A stretch of DNA of 64,000 nucleotides from Saccharomycopsis malanga (Eukaryota > Ascomycota > Saccharomycetes > Ascoideales > Saccharomycopsidaceae), in NCBI GenBank assembly GCA_004014935.1, contig CP025322.1, forward strand, positions 248,001-312,000, in the 5' to 3' direction. Position 1 is the first letter of the stretch. The number at the start of each line of letters is the position of its first letter. A program made the position numbers and the translations under genes. Below are positions 31,101 to 41,152 of this stretch, one piece after another. The notes under the pieces are model-generated. The model saw nothing but the letters and a program-made list of their open reading frames with translations, was not told where the DNA came from and ran no database searches.

Positions 31101-32161
31101 AGCTTGCTCAACAAGCACAAGTTATCGGGAAGAACGGTACTGCAAATAGTGCTATTTCTGCTCCCGGTAACAACACTGTGTCTGCTTCTGCTCCTCCTGC
31201 TACTACTGGAGTGACGCCTGGAAATCCGTCAAGTCTAGAAGGTGCAAACACCACATCAAGCTCTGCAAGCCACAAGTTTTTAAATATCAATGGTAATTTT
31301 TCTGGTGCTAGTAATAGACTCAGCAAATCCTCCATTTCTTCAGCTTCTAGCTCCCCTGGATCCAGCAATATTATACATCGTGTTCCTAGCAATGACTTGG
31401 AAAATACTACATCTGCAGGTTCATTAGGCTGGATTTTGAAGTCGGATTACCATTTAAAAAATAACCGCAACTCCTCCCCATTTGACGAGATTAAATTTAC
31501 TCGTCTCCGCGAATTGTACAAGTTGGCTAAAGTGCTTTTTGATTTCGTTTGTCCTCAAGAATACGGTATCGAAAATAATGAAAAGCTTGACATTGGTTTG
31601 TTGACTTCTCTTCCGTTAGCCAAACAGGTTCTTTCTGATATCACCGATATGGTCGAGACTTGTAACCCCGAGACTGTTGCTTATTTTACCAAAGAATCAC
31701 ACATCTACACGTTGTTGAACATCATTTATGAGTCCAAGTTGCCTATGCGCATAGAAAGAAATGCCCTTCCGGAACTTGATTATCTCTCGCAGATTGTTTT
31801 TGAGTTGTATGAGAGCGACGATACTTCTTCAGGAAAGAAGAAGCATTCTATTAGGTTGTCTCTATCACCAGGTTGCCACACCCAGGATCCATTGGACGTA
31901 CAGCTCGATGCAAAACATTACATTAGTAACATTCCAAAAATTTCGTTGACCCGTCACTTGGACACCGACTTGCTTATCCAGAAGTTGAAGTCGCGATTTT
32001 CCAGAGTCTCTTTACCAAAAAAGTTCACCCCAGTGAACATCTCCAGCCCTTTGCTGATTGCTGCAAAGCCTGATGTCAAAGATATCCCATCTATTGAACA
32101 TGTTGGTGTAAGCAGCTCGAAGCCACAAGATGTGGGTACCCATGAGAAGATTGTAACATAA
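28169..32161 (+). CDS. VIP1: Diphosphoinositol pentakisphosphate kinase Vip1 (PP-IP5K)
   Basis: The frame is open upstream, but the first ATG is at 28169 (MSSGQSGSFSDLK), giving 1330 residues (S. cerevisiae about 1146). A disordered N-terminus (1-185) precedes the ATP-grasp kinase (about 189-540), which starts at KIGICAMDAKVLSKPCREIL and makes 1-PP inositol pyrophosphates. The histidine-acid-phosphatase-like domain begins with VIRHADRTPKQKF (about 610). It is split by a Ser/Thr/Asn/Pro-rich disordered insert of roughly 130 residues (about 955-1085) and resumes at FTRLRELYKLAKVLFDFV. Vip1 products control phosphate signalling, vacuole and cytoskeleton functions. Confidence 0.97.
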   Translation: MSSGQSGSFSDLKTDSGESYGAFQISDAGHRKDSNQNVELNQLDVDLSAKKAMDSVASYLEKFSPVTSASESTSLQSGSHYLFNEESPKGDDETSKNSVTVDSTGAIPAEKSEPVCQPDLQTSGTAAIANHTDLADSANQVGESAITSLLKNSAQASETGDDTATIKLNTKKSMESTVEETKPKKHYGKIGICAMDAKVLSKPCREILNRLIKFDEFDTVIFGEKSILDESIESWPICDYLISFFSNGFPLDKAIEYANLRKPFLINDLVMQKVLWDRRLCLRLLEAAEVATPERLEISRDGGPVNFIRDDLKQKLLSKGVNVDPIPEPEWKMLDDDTLWVDGKIMEKPFVEKPVDGEDHNVYIYYPSSTGGGGRRLFRKVGNKSSEFDAGLNMVRTNGSFIYEKFMDTENLEDVKAYTVGQYYCHAETRKSPVVDGIVRRNTRGKELRYVTTLTDQEREMANRVSKYFDQTICGFDILRAHNRSYVIDVNGFSFVKDNNEYYDNCAQILRNIFKKASSTYNITRSLQANGETDDVQEDTVSKILADSNSSGNSHVTGSAQFISKGIVSNKKLDDAFLKNKAGASTGVLNKPPHHKQYPSSSKWTFKGLVTVIRHADRTPKQKFKYSFRSPIFISLLKGHKEEVIIRQVSDLEIVLQTIKLAEEQKCEAPEKLRLLSSTLEKKINLPGTKIQLKPVLDKNNEVEKVQFILKWGGEPTHSARYQACDLGETTRQDIRLLNKEAFKNVKVYTSSERRVIASAKLWACSFLEKDELPDDFLRIRKDLLDDSNAAKDLMDKVKKKIKPLLRQGIKPPKQFAWPPKYPDPYYVTKRVVELMNYHQKVMDYNFRHSNIEELQQRWCCNEDPYLFRERWDKLFKEFVTFEKVDPSKISELYDTMKFDALHNREFLQHIFYPPDLDLITDEEELKQFTEDFTSPVLCDSYPINVLAMNNFQLPSDHSNVTSAGNSNTASRNNSSAKLAQQAQVIGKNGTANSAISAPGNNTVSASAPPATTGVTPGNPSSLEGANTTSSSASHKFLNINGNFSGASNRLSKSSISSASSSPGSSNIIHRVPSNDLENTTSAGSLGWILKSDYHLKNNRNSSPFDEIKFTRLRELYKLAKVLFDFVCPQEYGIENNEKLDIGLLTSLPLAKQVLSDITDMVETCNPETVAYFTKESHIYTLLNIIYESKLPMRIERNALPELDYLSQIVFELYESDDTSSGKKKHSIRLSLSPGCHTQDPLDVQLDAKHYISNIPKISLTRHLDTDLLIQKLKSRFSRVSLPKKFTPVNISSPLLIAAKPDVKDIPSIEHVGVSSSKPQDVGTHEKIVT

Positions 32162-32892
32162 TAAATTTTCTACTGATTAGAATATTTAATAAAGACCTGC
32201 CGTTTTAAAGTTTTGTAGTATTAAAATATTGGACATCTGGCGACTTATCAAGCATGCTTACATAGTAATGAATCTAATTTTCAGTTTTATGGTGGGAAAT
32301 GTTTAGCCGCTGCTTCGCATAGCAAAAAATAAGAATGCTGGTAATCTCACATTTCAAGCACAGTACTTGGTGCATAACAAATAACTATCAAGCGATGCAA
32401 ACGTAAAAATATAAGCGTGTGAAGATATATGGACTACAACATGCTTAGCCTATAACTAGTTGCGCGAGTGATTATTTCATAGCTGTTTATTTAACTTTGG
32501 TTTTCCCATATATATTGTGAAAAATTTATTCATTGGTATAGTAGTATTTTAGTAGTTGAACAATCTTTGTAGTCTTTGTAGAAAGATGTAATTTTAGCAC
32601 AAGGGTCAGATCTATTATCCATAAAGAAATATATTATGATTACAAGTTGAAAGGAGTGATCGAAATTTCCAAATATCATATATTCAGGACTAAAATTGTT
32701 CTTTCACCAGATAGTTATGTTCAACTAACAGCCTAACTGAAAAAAGTTATGAGCACCCGCGCATGTTTGAAGCCTGAAGATACGCCTAGATCAAGGCTGT
32801 CACGATATGGAAGTATGAGGACCAGTATACTTATGTAAACACTGCCACTCAATTGGCGTGTATATAATTATTTAAGATTTGAGTGTTTAGTC
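32162..32892. other. Tandem intergenic region, VIP1 to VPS3-like gene
   Basis: AT-rich. A 25-nt stretch at about 32340-32364 resembles the SINE 3' region in antisense (about 22 of 25 positions), possibly a relic. Otherwise nothing recognised. Confidence 0.45.
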
Positions 32893-35800
32893 ATGGGGAA
32901 GTCAAAGTCCAAGAATAAGAAGAAGCAGGCAGCGCAGAAACGGAAAGAGCAGGAAGCAGCGCAGTCTGTTGAGTTTGTTGAGGAGCAAAATAATAATAAA
33001 AACCATATGCAAGATGAGGAACAAGAAGGTGGAACTGATACGAAAGAAGATAATAATTTACCTAAGAATGAAGATAATAACTTAATAGTAGATACAGAAG
33101 TGCAATCAGAGGAGTCTGACATAAGGCATGAGAATAACGATAAAAGTCAGAGAAACGACATCAATGAGAAAAGTGAAAAGTCTTTCCCGACAAATGCCAA
33201 AGAGCAAGACAAAGTTAATAAAAATAGTAGTCATAATGAATACCCTAAAGAGCTTGATCTAGAGTCAAAAGAGAAGTTTAATGAAAACGGGGATAATCAC
33301 ATAACTAATCTTGAGAGAGTGGCAGAACCCCAGACCTCGTTGAACAAGGCTATACAGCAAATTAATTTTGCTGATGAAGATAACCAGGTGTTAGGCACAC
33401 AAACTAGCGATAATAATGTTGAAAGTAATACTAAAAAGAACATAATTGAGCAGCGGGATTCAAACAATCAGGATTCTATATTGGAAGACGGTATAAATAA
33501 TGGTAACACTGATGATATTGACAATGAAACGAAAATCAGTTCTGAAGAAGACTCTGAAAGCAAACAGTATAATTTGATCAACTCAGATCAACAAGAAATT
33601 GGTAGTGCTCAAAATATGAAACATCTGTTCAATAAAGTAACCAAAAAAGATGAGCAAAGTACAAAAGTAAGAGAAGCTCAAAACAAATGTGAAAGTAAGG
33701 TTGATAAAAACAAGAGCAATGAAAGTGTTAAAAACAATAACGGTGAAAACATCGCAGATAATTCTGGTGACGAATCTCGGATTGTCAATAAGGAATGTAA
33801 GGTCAATGGTAGTAATGATAATGACAAGAATGCTAAAAATAATAATGACAATAATAAAAAGGATAATGCAGATGATATTGAAGATGAGAATAACGATAAT
33901 GAAGATAACATCGGGTTGGCGCATAGGAATGATCTTGGAAAAAGTAAAGATTTAGAAAAGGAAGGTAGTATACAAAAGAAGAATAAACCACCAGAGCAAG
34001 ATACGTCTTACACTTGTACTAAAATACCCTCGGGTGAACCATCAAACAAAAAATATCCAAGTCAACAAGAGAGTGAAATTTCAAAATCAAATGTGCCCGC
34101 TACCAGTTTCAAAGTAGACAGCAAAGAACAATATAGTGAACCCATTATTCTGGAAGGTCCATTCTCCCTTGAAAACTTGATAGACAATATAGCGCTTTGG
34201 AACCCTGAAATACTGGAGTCGGGAAACTCAGAAATCACATGTGTTTCTGCTTATGAGGAAAACATATATGTTGGTACTCAACACGGGGAAGTGTTACATT
34301 ACTACAAGCTTGACTCTGAATCTGGATACATTTTGATATCTCGTCAGCGAGCACATGCTAGTAAGATCAAGCCTATACGCAAGATACTTTTATTGCCGCA
34401 GGTCGGTAAGGCACTTATATTGAATGGCACCATGATTAATGTATTTTTATTACCCGAGTTATCGCCAGCCAATATGGGTAAAATCAAAGATGTCAATGAT
34501 ATGGCCATTGACGTGGACAACTTCAACCCTGCAAATGAGGCAACTGAAATACCTGTCGTCTTGTTCACCAAAAAGATGATACGAATTATAGGAGTGACAA
34601 ATGAGTCATTAAAACTTGTTAAGGATATCAGCTATCCTAATACAATCAAAGGTCTTCGAAGAGATAAATTTTCTTTGGTAGCTACCAAAACGAACTATGA
34701 TTTGATTGATATTGACAGTTTCCTGAAAATACCATTACTACCGGTGTCATCACTTCCAGAAAACGACATTGATCCGTTTATTCTACCAATTTCCAAAGAT
34801 GAATATCTCATAACGTGTGGAACTCGATTGCAAGACCCTGCAATGGGTATGATTGTGAACCATAATGGTGACATCTCCAGAGGCACTATCCCATGGTCGG
34901 TGTATCCTGATTCCATACAAGTACATTATCCTTATACATTGGCTGTTCTTCATTCCGATAATAAATATACAGCTTCTGTACATTCTATTAACGATCAGTG
35001 CGAAGTGCAGAAGATAGAGTTTGTCAACAAAGTCAAACTTACAAGTGTTACCAAAATGTTTGAAGAGCCACATGAGCCGTTGATGAATGTGATTGTCAAG
35101 GTGCCGCTTTTCGAAAACAAAGGGTTAAAAGTAGCCGACCGACAAGCGCAAGAGAATAAAAGCATGCAAGACCTTTGTAAAATAAAGTCATCCCTATTAC
35201 TATATTATCCAAACAAGGGCAAAATTAAGATATTAAAAGCCGTACCCACCCTAGGTCGGTTAAGTTTTATCACGGAGTCCTTGAACATAGAGAAATTGCA
35301 GAAGGAATACGACGATTTTGTAGGAAGCTCTTTGCCTGCCAAAACCTTGAACCAAGAGGAAAAAATTGTGTTTTCATTTTTAAGGAATGCTCTTGGTTTG
35401 ATGTTTATAATCAATGAAAATTTTGGAGACGCTTACAAAATTTGGACCAATCAATATGATAGTTTGACTTTACAATTTCTTATGAATGCCATCAATGAAC
35501 CAGCTGAACTATCTAACATGGACGAAAAGACAACTCTCATAAATGATTTGAAAGTACGCCTTAACCCAAAACTTATACTTTATTTCTTTGCTTCTGTACT
35601 AGACGCAGAACTTGAGGGTTTGAGCCACATAAATAAGACAATGTTTAGCCAGTATTATAGCTTTGATGACGTTTGGGTCTATAAAGGCTTGAAAAAGTTA
35701 GTTACTACAATTAGTGATAAAAAATCAAAAGACGTTACCCAATTCTACATAAAATTATTGATAAACTGGCTTAGTAAGTTTGAAAAATTTCTGGGACTTT

Positions 35801-37482
35801 TCAGTGTATCGACGACTTCTGATGGTATTTTTGATGATGGAATTAGCCCAACTGCTAAGTCAGTTACTAATTTGAGGGATTTATCCTCAAAATCAAGAAA
35901 AGATGATCTCCTTTACAGTAGTCAGGACCAAAAGGCACTATATAAAAATAACAAAGCTAGTAGCTCAGATTCCCATTTGCAGACTGCAAATAGACAATTG
36001 TCTCAAATTCCAGAAACATCAAAAAATGGTACTAATGGACATACCTTCATCGGAAAGCAACTTTCTGAGGATTTGCTACAAACATTCAAAACCATTGAAA
36101 TAATCTTGCTTGAACATTTTGTCATTGATTCTTCAAAGCGTAATACTGATCGACAGTTAGTTTTGTATATCAATAACTACGTAAAGCTTACCGTGCACGA
36201 AACCATCAAGATTCTCTCAGATTCCCACAAATATGGCGCCTTGTTGCAAGCATATGAGTTTTGGGGCAAACATAAAGAGTGCTTAGAACTTTGGATGGCG
36301 TTAATTAAGGGAAAGTTGGTGGATGAAGCATTCAATGTTAACGATAAAGAGTTTGTTAATGCTCAAGTTGAACGGATGACAGGTAAGGTGCTAAATTGCG
36401 ACAACATTCAAGAAAAATACAGCATGAAATCGAGTGAATTTTTGAAATATTTGATAAATGTTGGTCAAGAAAATGTTGTTATTACCACTATTTTTGGAAA
36501 CGCACATTTTGACAATATTGAAGTACTTAAATTGATCGGAGACCTCAGAAATGAACAGGTACAGAAGACAAACTATACGTCGGTTGATGACTTGAGGATT
36601 AAATATTTAGAACACTTAGTAGTTGAAAATAATCAGTTTGTTGGGATATTGATGTTACAGTATGCTAAGTATCTTATTGAGCTCACTAAAAAGTCGAATA
36701 TAGAAAGCTTCATTCAACAAGTAATCAATGATTATAAAAAGCTCATTGACTTCCCCAAAGTCTCCATCCTAAATTACTTCAAAATACAAATAAAACTTCT
36801 TGATAAGAAACAGGCTTTTCGCGATGAAATATACAGTTTCCATGCCTACAATACAAGACTTTTGAAGTATGTTAACTCAATCAATGAATTGGCCCCAAAC
36901 ACGTTTGTTATGGTCGGTAATGACTACAAGGTTACATATGAGTCTAATATAGAAGTTTTTGAAAGGCTCTATATGTTGCTTAGCCCATTAGATTCAGTAT
37001 TCTTGGTAGACCTCATAGTCATTGAGTCTTCTCTCGGTCAGATCGACAAAGTCACTGACAGATTGGCTCATCTCACAGATTTCAGTACTTTAGAGACTTA
37101 CATTATCACAAAAGGCCAGACTTTGTTTAACCAGCATATCAAGCCTTTGATCACCAAAGAGCATGACAAGGATGGTGATATGAAGGACCTTGTGCTTCAG
37201 CTATATAAATCGTATTTGGCAAACCATACGGAAAACCATAAATTGATCGAAAACTTCATAATCCGGTACAATCAATACATCGACTTACCGTTCTTATTGA
37301 ATAGTGTCCCCAACGGCACGTCGTTAAGGTTTGTTTCAGATACTGTGCTAATCAAGAATATGGTTCTGTTAAATAATGAGTACTCTCTGGTAGTTATGAA
37401 AAAAAACCTAGCCCGAAGCGAGTTGAACCATTATACGGAATTGTTGAAAAAACTTAAACACTCACAAATACCTGAGCTTTAA
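32893..37482 (+). CDS. VPS3: Vps3-like CORVET/HOPS-family tethering subunit with long charged N-terminal extension
   Basis: 1529 residues from ATG 32893 (S. cerevisiae Vps3 about 1011). Residues 1-420 are low complexity, starting with a Lys-rich MGKSKSKNKKKQ and continuing with Asp/Asn/Glu/Lys-rich sequence. A citron-homology (CNH) beta-propeller follows from about 447 (ITCVSAYEENIYVGTQHGEVL). The C-terminal half is alpha-solenoid of the Vam6/Vps39/TGFBRAP1 type. Vps3 carries the Vps21/Rab5 specificity of CORVET at endosomes. Vam6/Vps39 is the alternative. I favour Vps3 from the propeller and C-terminal pattern, but this needs an alignment. Confidence 0.75.
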   Translation: MGKSKSKNKKKQAAQKRKEQEAAQSVEFVEEQNNNKNHMQDEEQEGGTDTKEDNNLPKNEDNNLIVDTEVQSEESDIRHENNDKSQRNDINEKSEKSFPTNAKEQDKVNKNSSHNEYPKELDLESKEKFNENGDNHITNLERVAEPQTSLNKAIQQINFADEDNQVLGTQTSDNNVESNTKKNIIEQRDSNNQDSILEDGINNGNTDDIDNETKISSEEDSESKQYNLINSDQQEIGSAQNMKHLFNKVTKKDEQSTKVREAQNKCESKVDKNKSNESVKNNNGENIADNSGDESRIVNKECKVNGSNDNDKNAKNNNDNNKKDNADDIEDENNDNEDNIGLAHRNDLGKSKDLEKEGSIQKKNKPPEQDTSYTCTKIPSGEPSNKKYPSQQESEISKSNVPATSFKVDSKEQYSEPIILEGPFSLENLIDNIALWNPEILESGNSEITCVSAYEENIYVGTQHGEVLHYYKLDSESGYILISRQRAHASKIKPIRKILLLPQVGKALILNGTMINVFLLPELSPANMGKIKDVNDMAIDVDNFNPANEATEIPVVLFTKKMIRIIGVTNESLKLVKDISYPNTIKGLRRDKFSLVATKTNYDLIDIDSFLKIPLLPVSSLPENDIDPFILPISKDEYLITCGTRLQDPAMGMIVNHNGDISRGTIPWSVYPDSIQVHYPYTLAVLHSDNKYTASVHSINDQCEVQKIEFVNKVKLTSVTKMFEEPHEPLMNVIVKVPLFENKGLKVADRQAQENKSMQDLCKIKSSLLLYYPNKGKIKILKAVPTLGRLSFITESLNIEKLQKEYDDFVGSSLPAKTLNQEEKIVFSFLRNALGLMFIINENFGDAYKIWTNQYDSLTLQFLMNAINEPAELSNMDEKTTLINDLKVRLNPKLILYFFASVLDAELEGLSHINKTMFSQYYSFDDVWVYKGLKKLVTTISDKKSKDVTQFYIKLLINWLSKFEKFLGLFSVSTTSDGIFDDGISPTAKSVTNLRDLSSKSRKDDLLYSSQDQKALYKNNKASSSDSHLQTANRQLSQIPETSKNGTNGHTFIGKQLSEDLLQTFKTIEIILLEHFVIDSSKRNTDRQLVLYINNYVKLTVHETIKILSDSHKYGALLQAYEFWGKHKECLELWMALIKGKLVDEAFNVNDKEFVNAQVERMTGKVLNCDNIQEKYSMKSSEFLKYLINVGQENVVITTIFGNAHFDNIEVLKLIGDLRNEQVQKTNYTSVDDLRIKYLEHLVVENNQFVGILMLQYAKYLIELTKKSNIESFIQQVINDYKKLIDFPKVSILNYFKIQIKLLDKKQAFRDEIYSFHAYNTRLLKYVNSINELAPNTFVMVGNDYKVTYESNIEVFERLYMLLSPLDSVFLVDLIVIESSLGQIDKVTDRLAHLTDFSTLETYIITKGQTLFNQHIKPLITKEHDKDGDMKDLVLQLYKSYLANHTENHKLIENFIIRYNQYIDLPFLLNSVPNGTSLRFVSDTVLIKNMVLLNNEYSLVVMKKNLARSELNHYTELLKKLKHSQIPEL

Positions 37483-38073
37483 TGAAAACAACAACTTTTT
37501 GTTGTCGATTTCCTTTCAACTAACATCAGTTACAATAAAAATCTATAGCATCACAATATAGACATTATACAATCATGTGTTTCGAAGATAAGAGGTGTTG
37601 TATGTTGTAGTTAAATCTTAGGAGAGATATTAATAAAATTCTTGTAGTTCGAAGCTATGTAGCAGTAATCTATAGATTATATAGAACATGACCTTATTTG
37701 TTCTACAATAACCGCTAGTGAGGGCTACTCGATTCAATCAAAAGAAGTTTTTTCAGGACTGTGGATCCCAACTGGTCATTGGGCGAATTTACGTTTGTAA
37801 AAATTAATATCTGGTAGACTACTCTTTTGAAACCATAGTATGACTGGGTATTACCAGCAGTCAAACATGCATCAAACAATGCTTGTAATTATACAAAGTC
37901 TTTAGTTATTTTCTATGCTAACTAACCTTTCCATCAAGGCAAAAATCATAACATAATTCGAAAAGCTCTTCAATATTCTACGGAAAAACATAATAAGGTA
38001 AAAGGTGAAAAAATGTCTCATACTTTGGTAATATGTATTATACAGTAAAATTACACTCATTAGTTTTATTTGT
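37483..38073. other. Convergent intergenic region
   Basis: AT-rich 3' flanks of the VPS3-like gene and CET1. Nothing recognised. Confidence 0.5.
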
Positions 38074-39870
38074 TCATGAAAGGGATCTGTTCAAAATTCT
38101 AGCGTTATCTAGCAACACCTTAATACTGTCCTCATAGGTCTGATTATCTGTCGATACAAATAAGTTGTTGAATGTTTCTAACACCCAAACTGGATCGATT
38201 TCGATTTCAACTTCAAAGTTTTGTTCAGGTTTATTAGCAGGGTCCAGAGGCTGATGAAAAGTGTAAGTTTTGGTTAAATCGAAGCGATCTTTGCAACTAT
38301 CGGATAAGTAACTAGTACGTATTTTTCTACGCTTCAAATTTGGGCTTTCTTTGGAAATTGCTTTCGGAATATCCTTGATAGGAATTTCCAACGATAAGGA
38401 AAGACGAAAGTCCAAAATGTTGGATGGATTATAGATGAATAAATCGCCAACTCGACGTTTTTCAATCTGATTGATAATTCTTCGTGTGTCTTTATCTTGA
38501 GATACTCTAAGATCGTATGGCTTGTCCTGTCTACGAATGCCATGATAGAAGAAATCAACAGTATCTGACTTGAGAACTTTCAAGTTTTTGCCTCCAGATT
38601 TGGCGTTGTTTTTCAAGAGGAAATCTTCCAATTTGACATACATGGAGTTTTCAACACCTGGTTTGAAGTAAAAGTTTACTTGATCTGTAAGAATGGTCTC
38701 TGTAGATATAGGAAAATCAATTCTAGCATCGAGCTCCTTATTCCAAATTCTGCCTAGTTTGAGTTCTAATTCAATATACTCTAATAACTCTGGCTCATTT
38801 TGTTTAATATCCGACAAATGAGAATAAAGCCACTGGGTAACTTTTCTGGTCAAATCTTCATATGGAATAACTTTTGTTATAGACACATCCAAATTATCAC
38901 TGTACGACTGCTTGGCTCTCTCAATTCCCGCATAGTTAGTTCCCACTGAATGTTCGCCATTAACGTGGCCATTGTGTTTGGTGTGAAATTTTTGTTTGTC
39001 GGAAACCAATGCAATCCAATTTTGAGCCCATATTGGCGGAGTGACGTACTTTTTAGGTTTTATAACAGTCTTCTTCTCCAACTGTTCTAAATGTTTCAAT
39101 TCTTCAGTTATAGATTTAGTCTTGTGGCTTGTAGGAGGCGCAAAGGAGGCGGAGGCTTGTGTAGAATTGCTAATACTGTTGAATTCCCGTTTCACCGGCT
39201 GGGACTGTTCTGGGGTATCGTTAGATAATAACGAAGCAATACTAGAAGCTTTTCTTGAGCTAAAAGAGGACAAGGGTGGTCTATCGTCATTAAGAATGTT
39301 TGGTGGAGAAGAGCGAAGGACGTTCCGCTGGTCATTATGGAATCCTACTCCCTCTGTTGGCGACGTAAGTGCTGGCTGAGGGGGCTGAGGATGATGAAAT
39401 GAAGATGCTGAAGAAAAGGAAAGCGGTAGTGAAGGACGAGTTACCACAGGAGAATTATTAACACTTGAACTGTTGGATGTTGCAGATATTCTGGTGAAGC
39501 TTGGGGTTTCATTACCTTTCATATCAATGTCGTTATCGTTAGTCAATGAATTGATACTTGGCCGCTTAGCAATAGATGCCAAAGGTGACGCGGTTCTTCC
39601 AGGTAAAGACGGTAACGATGGGCGGCCAATGGCATTTGTTGGTGGCAAGTGAGGGGTAGTTAAAGGTGGCGGAATATTAGAATTTGTCTGAGAATCATTA
39701 TTGATCATTGAGTCAATACTGAATCTTGTCGGTTTCGTTTGTACTGGCAGATGTGTAGAAGATGACGACGATGAAGCTGGACCATGTTGCTGTTGTTGGG
39801 ACAGATTGTTATTATGTCCTTCGGGGGTATCATTTCCATTATTGTTATTGAGAAGTAGTTTGAAGTTCAT
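38074..39870 (-). CDS. CET1: mRNA 5'-triphosphatase Cet1 (capping enzyme beta subunit)
   Basis: The open frame begins upstream without ATG; the first ATG is at 39868-39870 (MNFKLLLNNN), giving 598 residues. The N-terminal 260 residues are disordered (Ser/Pro/Asn-rich with a Gln run). PPIWAQNW near residue 280 matches the guanylyltransferase (Ceg1)-binding peptide. The metal-dependent tunnel domain follows: motif A ELELKLGR (about 367), then RRIINQIEKRRVGD, and motif C EVEIEIDPVW (about 555). The enzyme removes the gamma-phosphate of nascent Pol II RNA in the nucleus. Fungi use this metal-dependent type, unlike animals. Confidence 0.96.
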   Translation of the reverse strand: MNFKLLLNNNNGNDTPEGHNNNLSQQQQHGPASSSSSSTHLPVQTKPTRFSIDSMINNDSQTNSNIPPPLTTPHLPPTNAIGRPSLPSLPGRTASPLASIAKRPSINSLTNDNDIDMKGNETPSFTRISATSNSSSVNNSPVVTRPSLPLSFSSASSFHHPQPPQPALTSPTEGVGFHNDQRNVLRSSPPNILNDDRPPLSSFSSRKASSIASLLSNDTPEQSQPVKREFNSISNSTQASASFAPPTSHKTKSITEELKHLEQLEKKTVIKPKKYVTPPIWAQNWIALVSDKQKFHTKHNGHVNGEHSVGTNYAGIERAKQSYSDNLDVSITKVIPYEDLTRKVTQWLYSHLSDIKQNEPELLEYIELELKLGRIWNKELDARIDFPISTETILTDQVNFYFKPGVENSMYVKLEDFLLKNNAKSGGKNLKVLKSDTVDFFYHGIRRQDKPYDLRVSQDKDTRRIINQIEKRRVGDLFIYNPSNILDFRLSLSLEIPIKDIPKAISKESPNLKRRKIRTSYLSDSCKDRFDLTKTYTFHQPLDPANKPEQNFEVEIEIDPVWVLETFNNLFVSTDNQTYEDSIKVLLDNARILNRSLS

Positions 39871-41152
39871 TTTCAATGTTATGTTCAATTGACAATAAGT
39901 TAAGCTAGAATTTCGCAATACGCGCACGGTTATCTACTATTAAAGCGGACGTGTAAAGGCTAGTATCAGGAGCAAACAGGTATCCAATCCACTTGATTGC
40001 AATAACTGTATCCCTTTCTGATAGTGCAGTGTGTGATTATATAAATTGATAATGGATGGCACGACTTAATTGATGTCAGTTATAGATGTTAGCGATTAAA
40101 TTGCCATTTATTCATGATTTTTTTTTATTTTTCTCATTTTTTGTTTTTCGCCTACGCTTCCGTTAGACAAAAAAGGTTACGGTGGTGTTTGAAGAGTCAT
40201 GTGTGTCACTTCCGAAATGTATACAAGGACGTACACAATCGGTTTTAGGGTATGGTCTTCGAGATTCATCGGTTGGCGCCATTGTAGAATATCAAGTTAC
40301 GAAGATAATGTGTAAACTCTTATGTTTATGGCTTTTTAAGATACCTGTGGTATATTCTACCAGTTCTAAACTGTATATGCAAGAAAGGCCCTTGTAAGTG
40401 TTGAACAATGTTCAAAGTAGCCGTTGAAAATTTTCTTTATAGAAATCAATTAGTTTTATCAAGGAAATTCAAAGTATAGGCACTCTTGTTGGTCAACTTG
40501 CAAACGTAGAGTTAAATTACCGAACTTTTGACAATATCAAACAATTCCTTTTAACTATTACTCAAACCTAAAATGAATAACTACTGCTTTTACTTATGAA
40601 TTAGTTGTTGTTCTACATCTGATGCTTGTATGTAAAGTTTTAGATCTATTTTTCCAGATATTTATATTACATTTGACAACTTTGTTACTTAGCCAGTCAT
40701 TTCTTGAATAAAACACCAGAACTTACAAATTACTCTATAAAGCTTAATTTTATTATTGGTTCAAGAATAATTTTTCATCTTTAAACGACAAATGAGCTGA
40801 AATAGTACAATATATAAACTTCTAGCTTACAGGAGACCCTTTATGAACTCTCTTTTGGCATCTTGAGCCAGTTTACCTATTAGGGCCCTAGTGGGGCACT
40901 GCTATATGTGCCTGACGATCTGAGATTATGTATGATGGGCTATAACTCGATATCACCGTTTAGGCCAAATGGCAAGTCGCTGAATACCCGAGTTGCTTTT
41001 CTTCTCTCTTTTCTTCCCACAACCCGCACACACTTGCGAATTCACTCCTGGAAGTCATCAATCAACAAATTTTTCACTTTACCTGCCCAAGATCTACTGG
41101 ACTCGATTTTTGTATTGTCTAATTTACATAGCCCACGCCTTGTGCCATAGTT
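39871..41152. other. 1.28-kb divergent intergenic region
   Basis: Between CET1 (minus) and RCN1 (plus). AT-rich up to about 40,850, then a GC-richer RCN1-proximal part with a TAGGGCCCTA palindrome and a small GGCAC...GTGCC inverted repeat near 40,890-40,915. An 80-codon ORF at 40908-41150 and one at 40182-40397 look like chance. No gene called. Confidence 0.5.
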
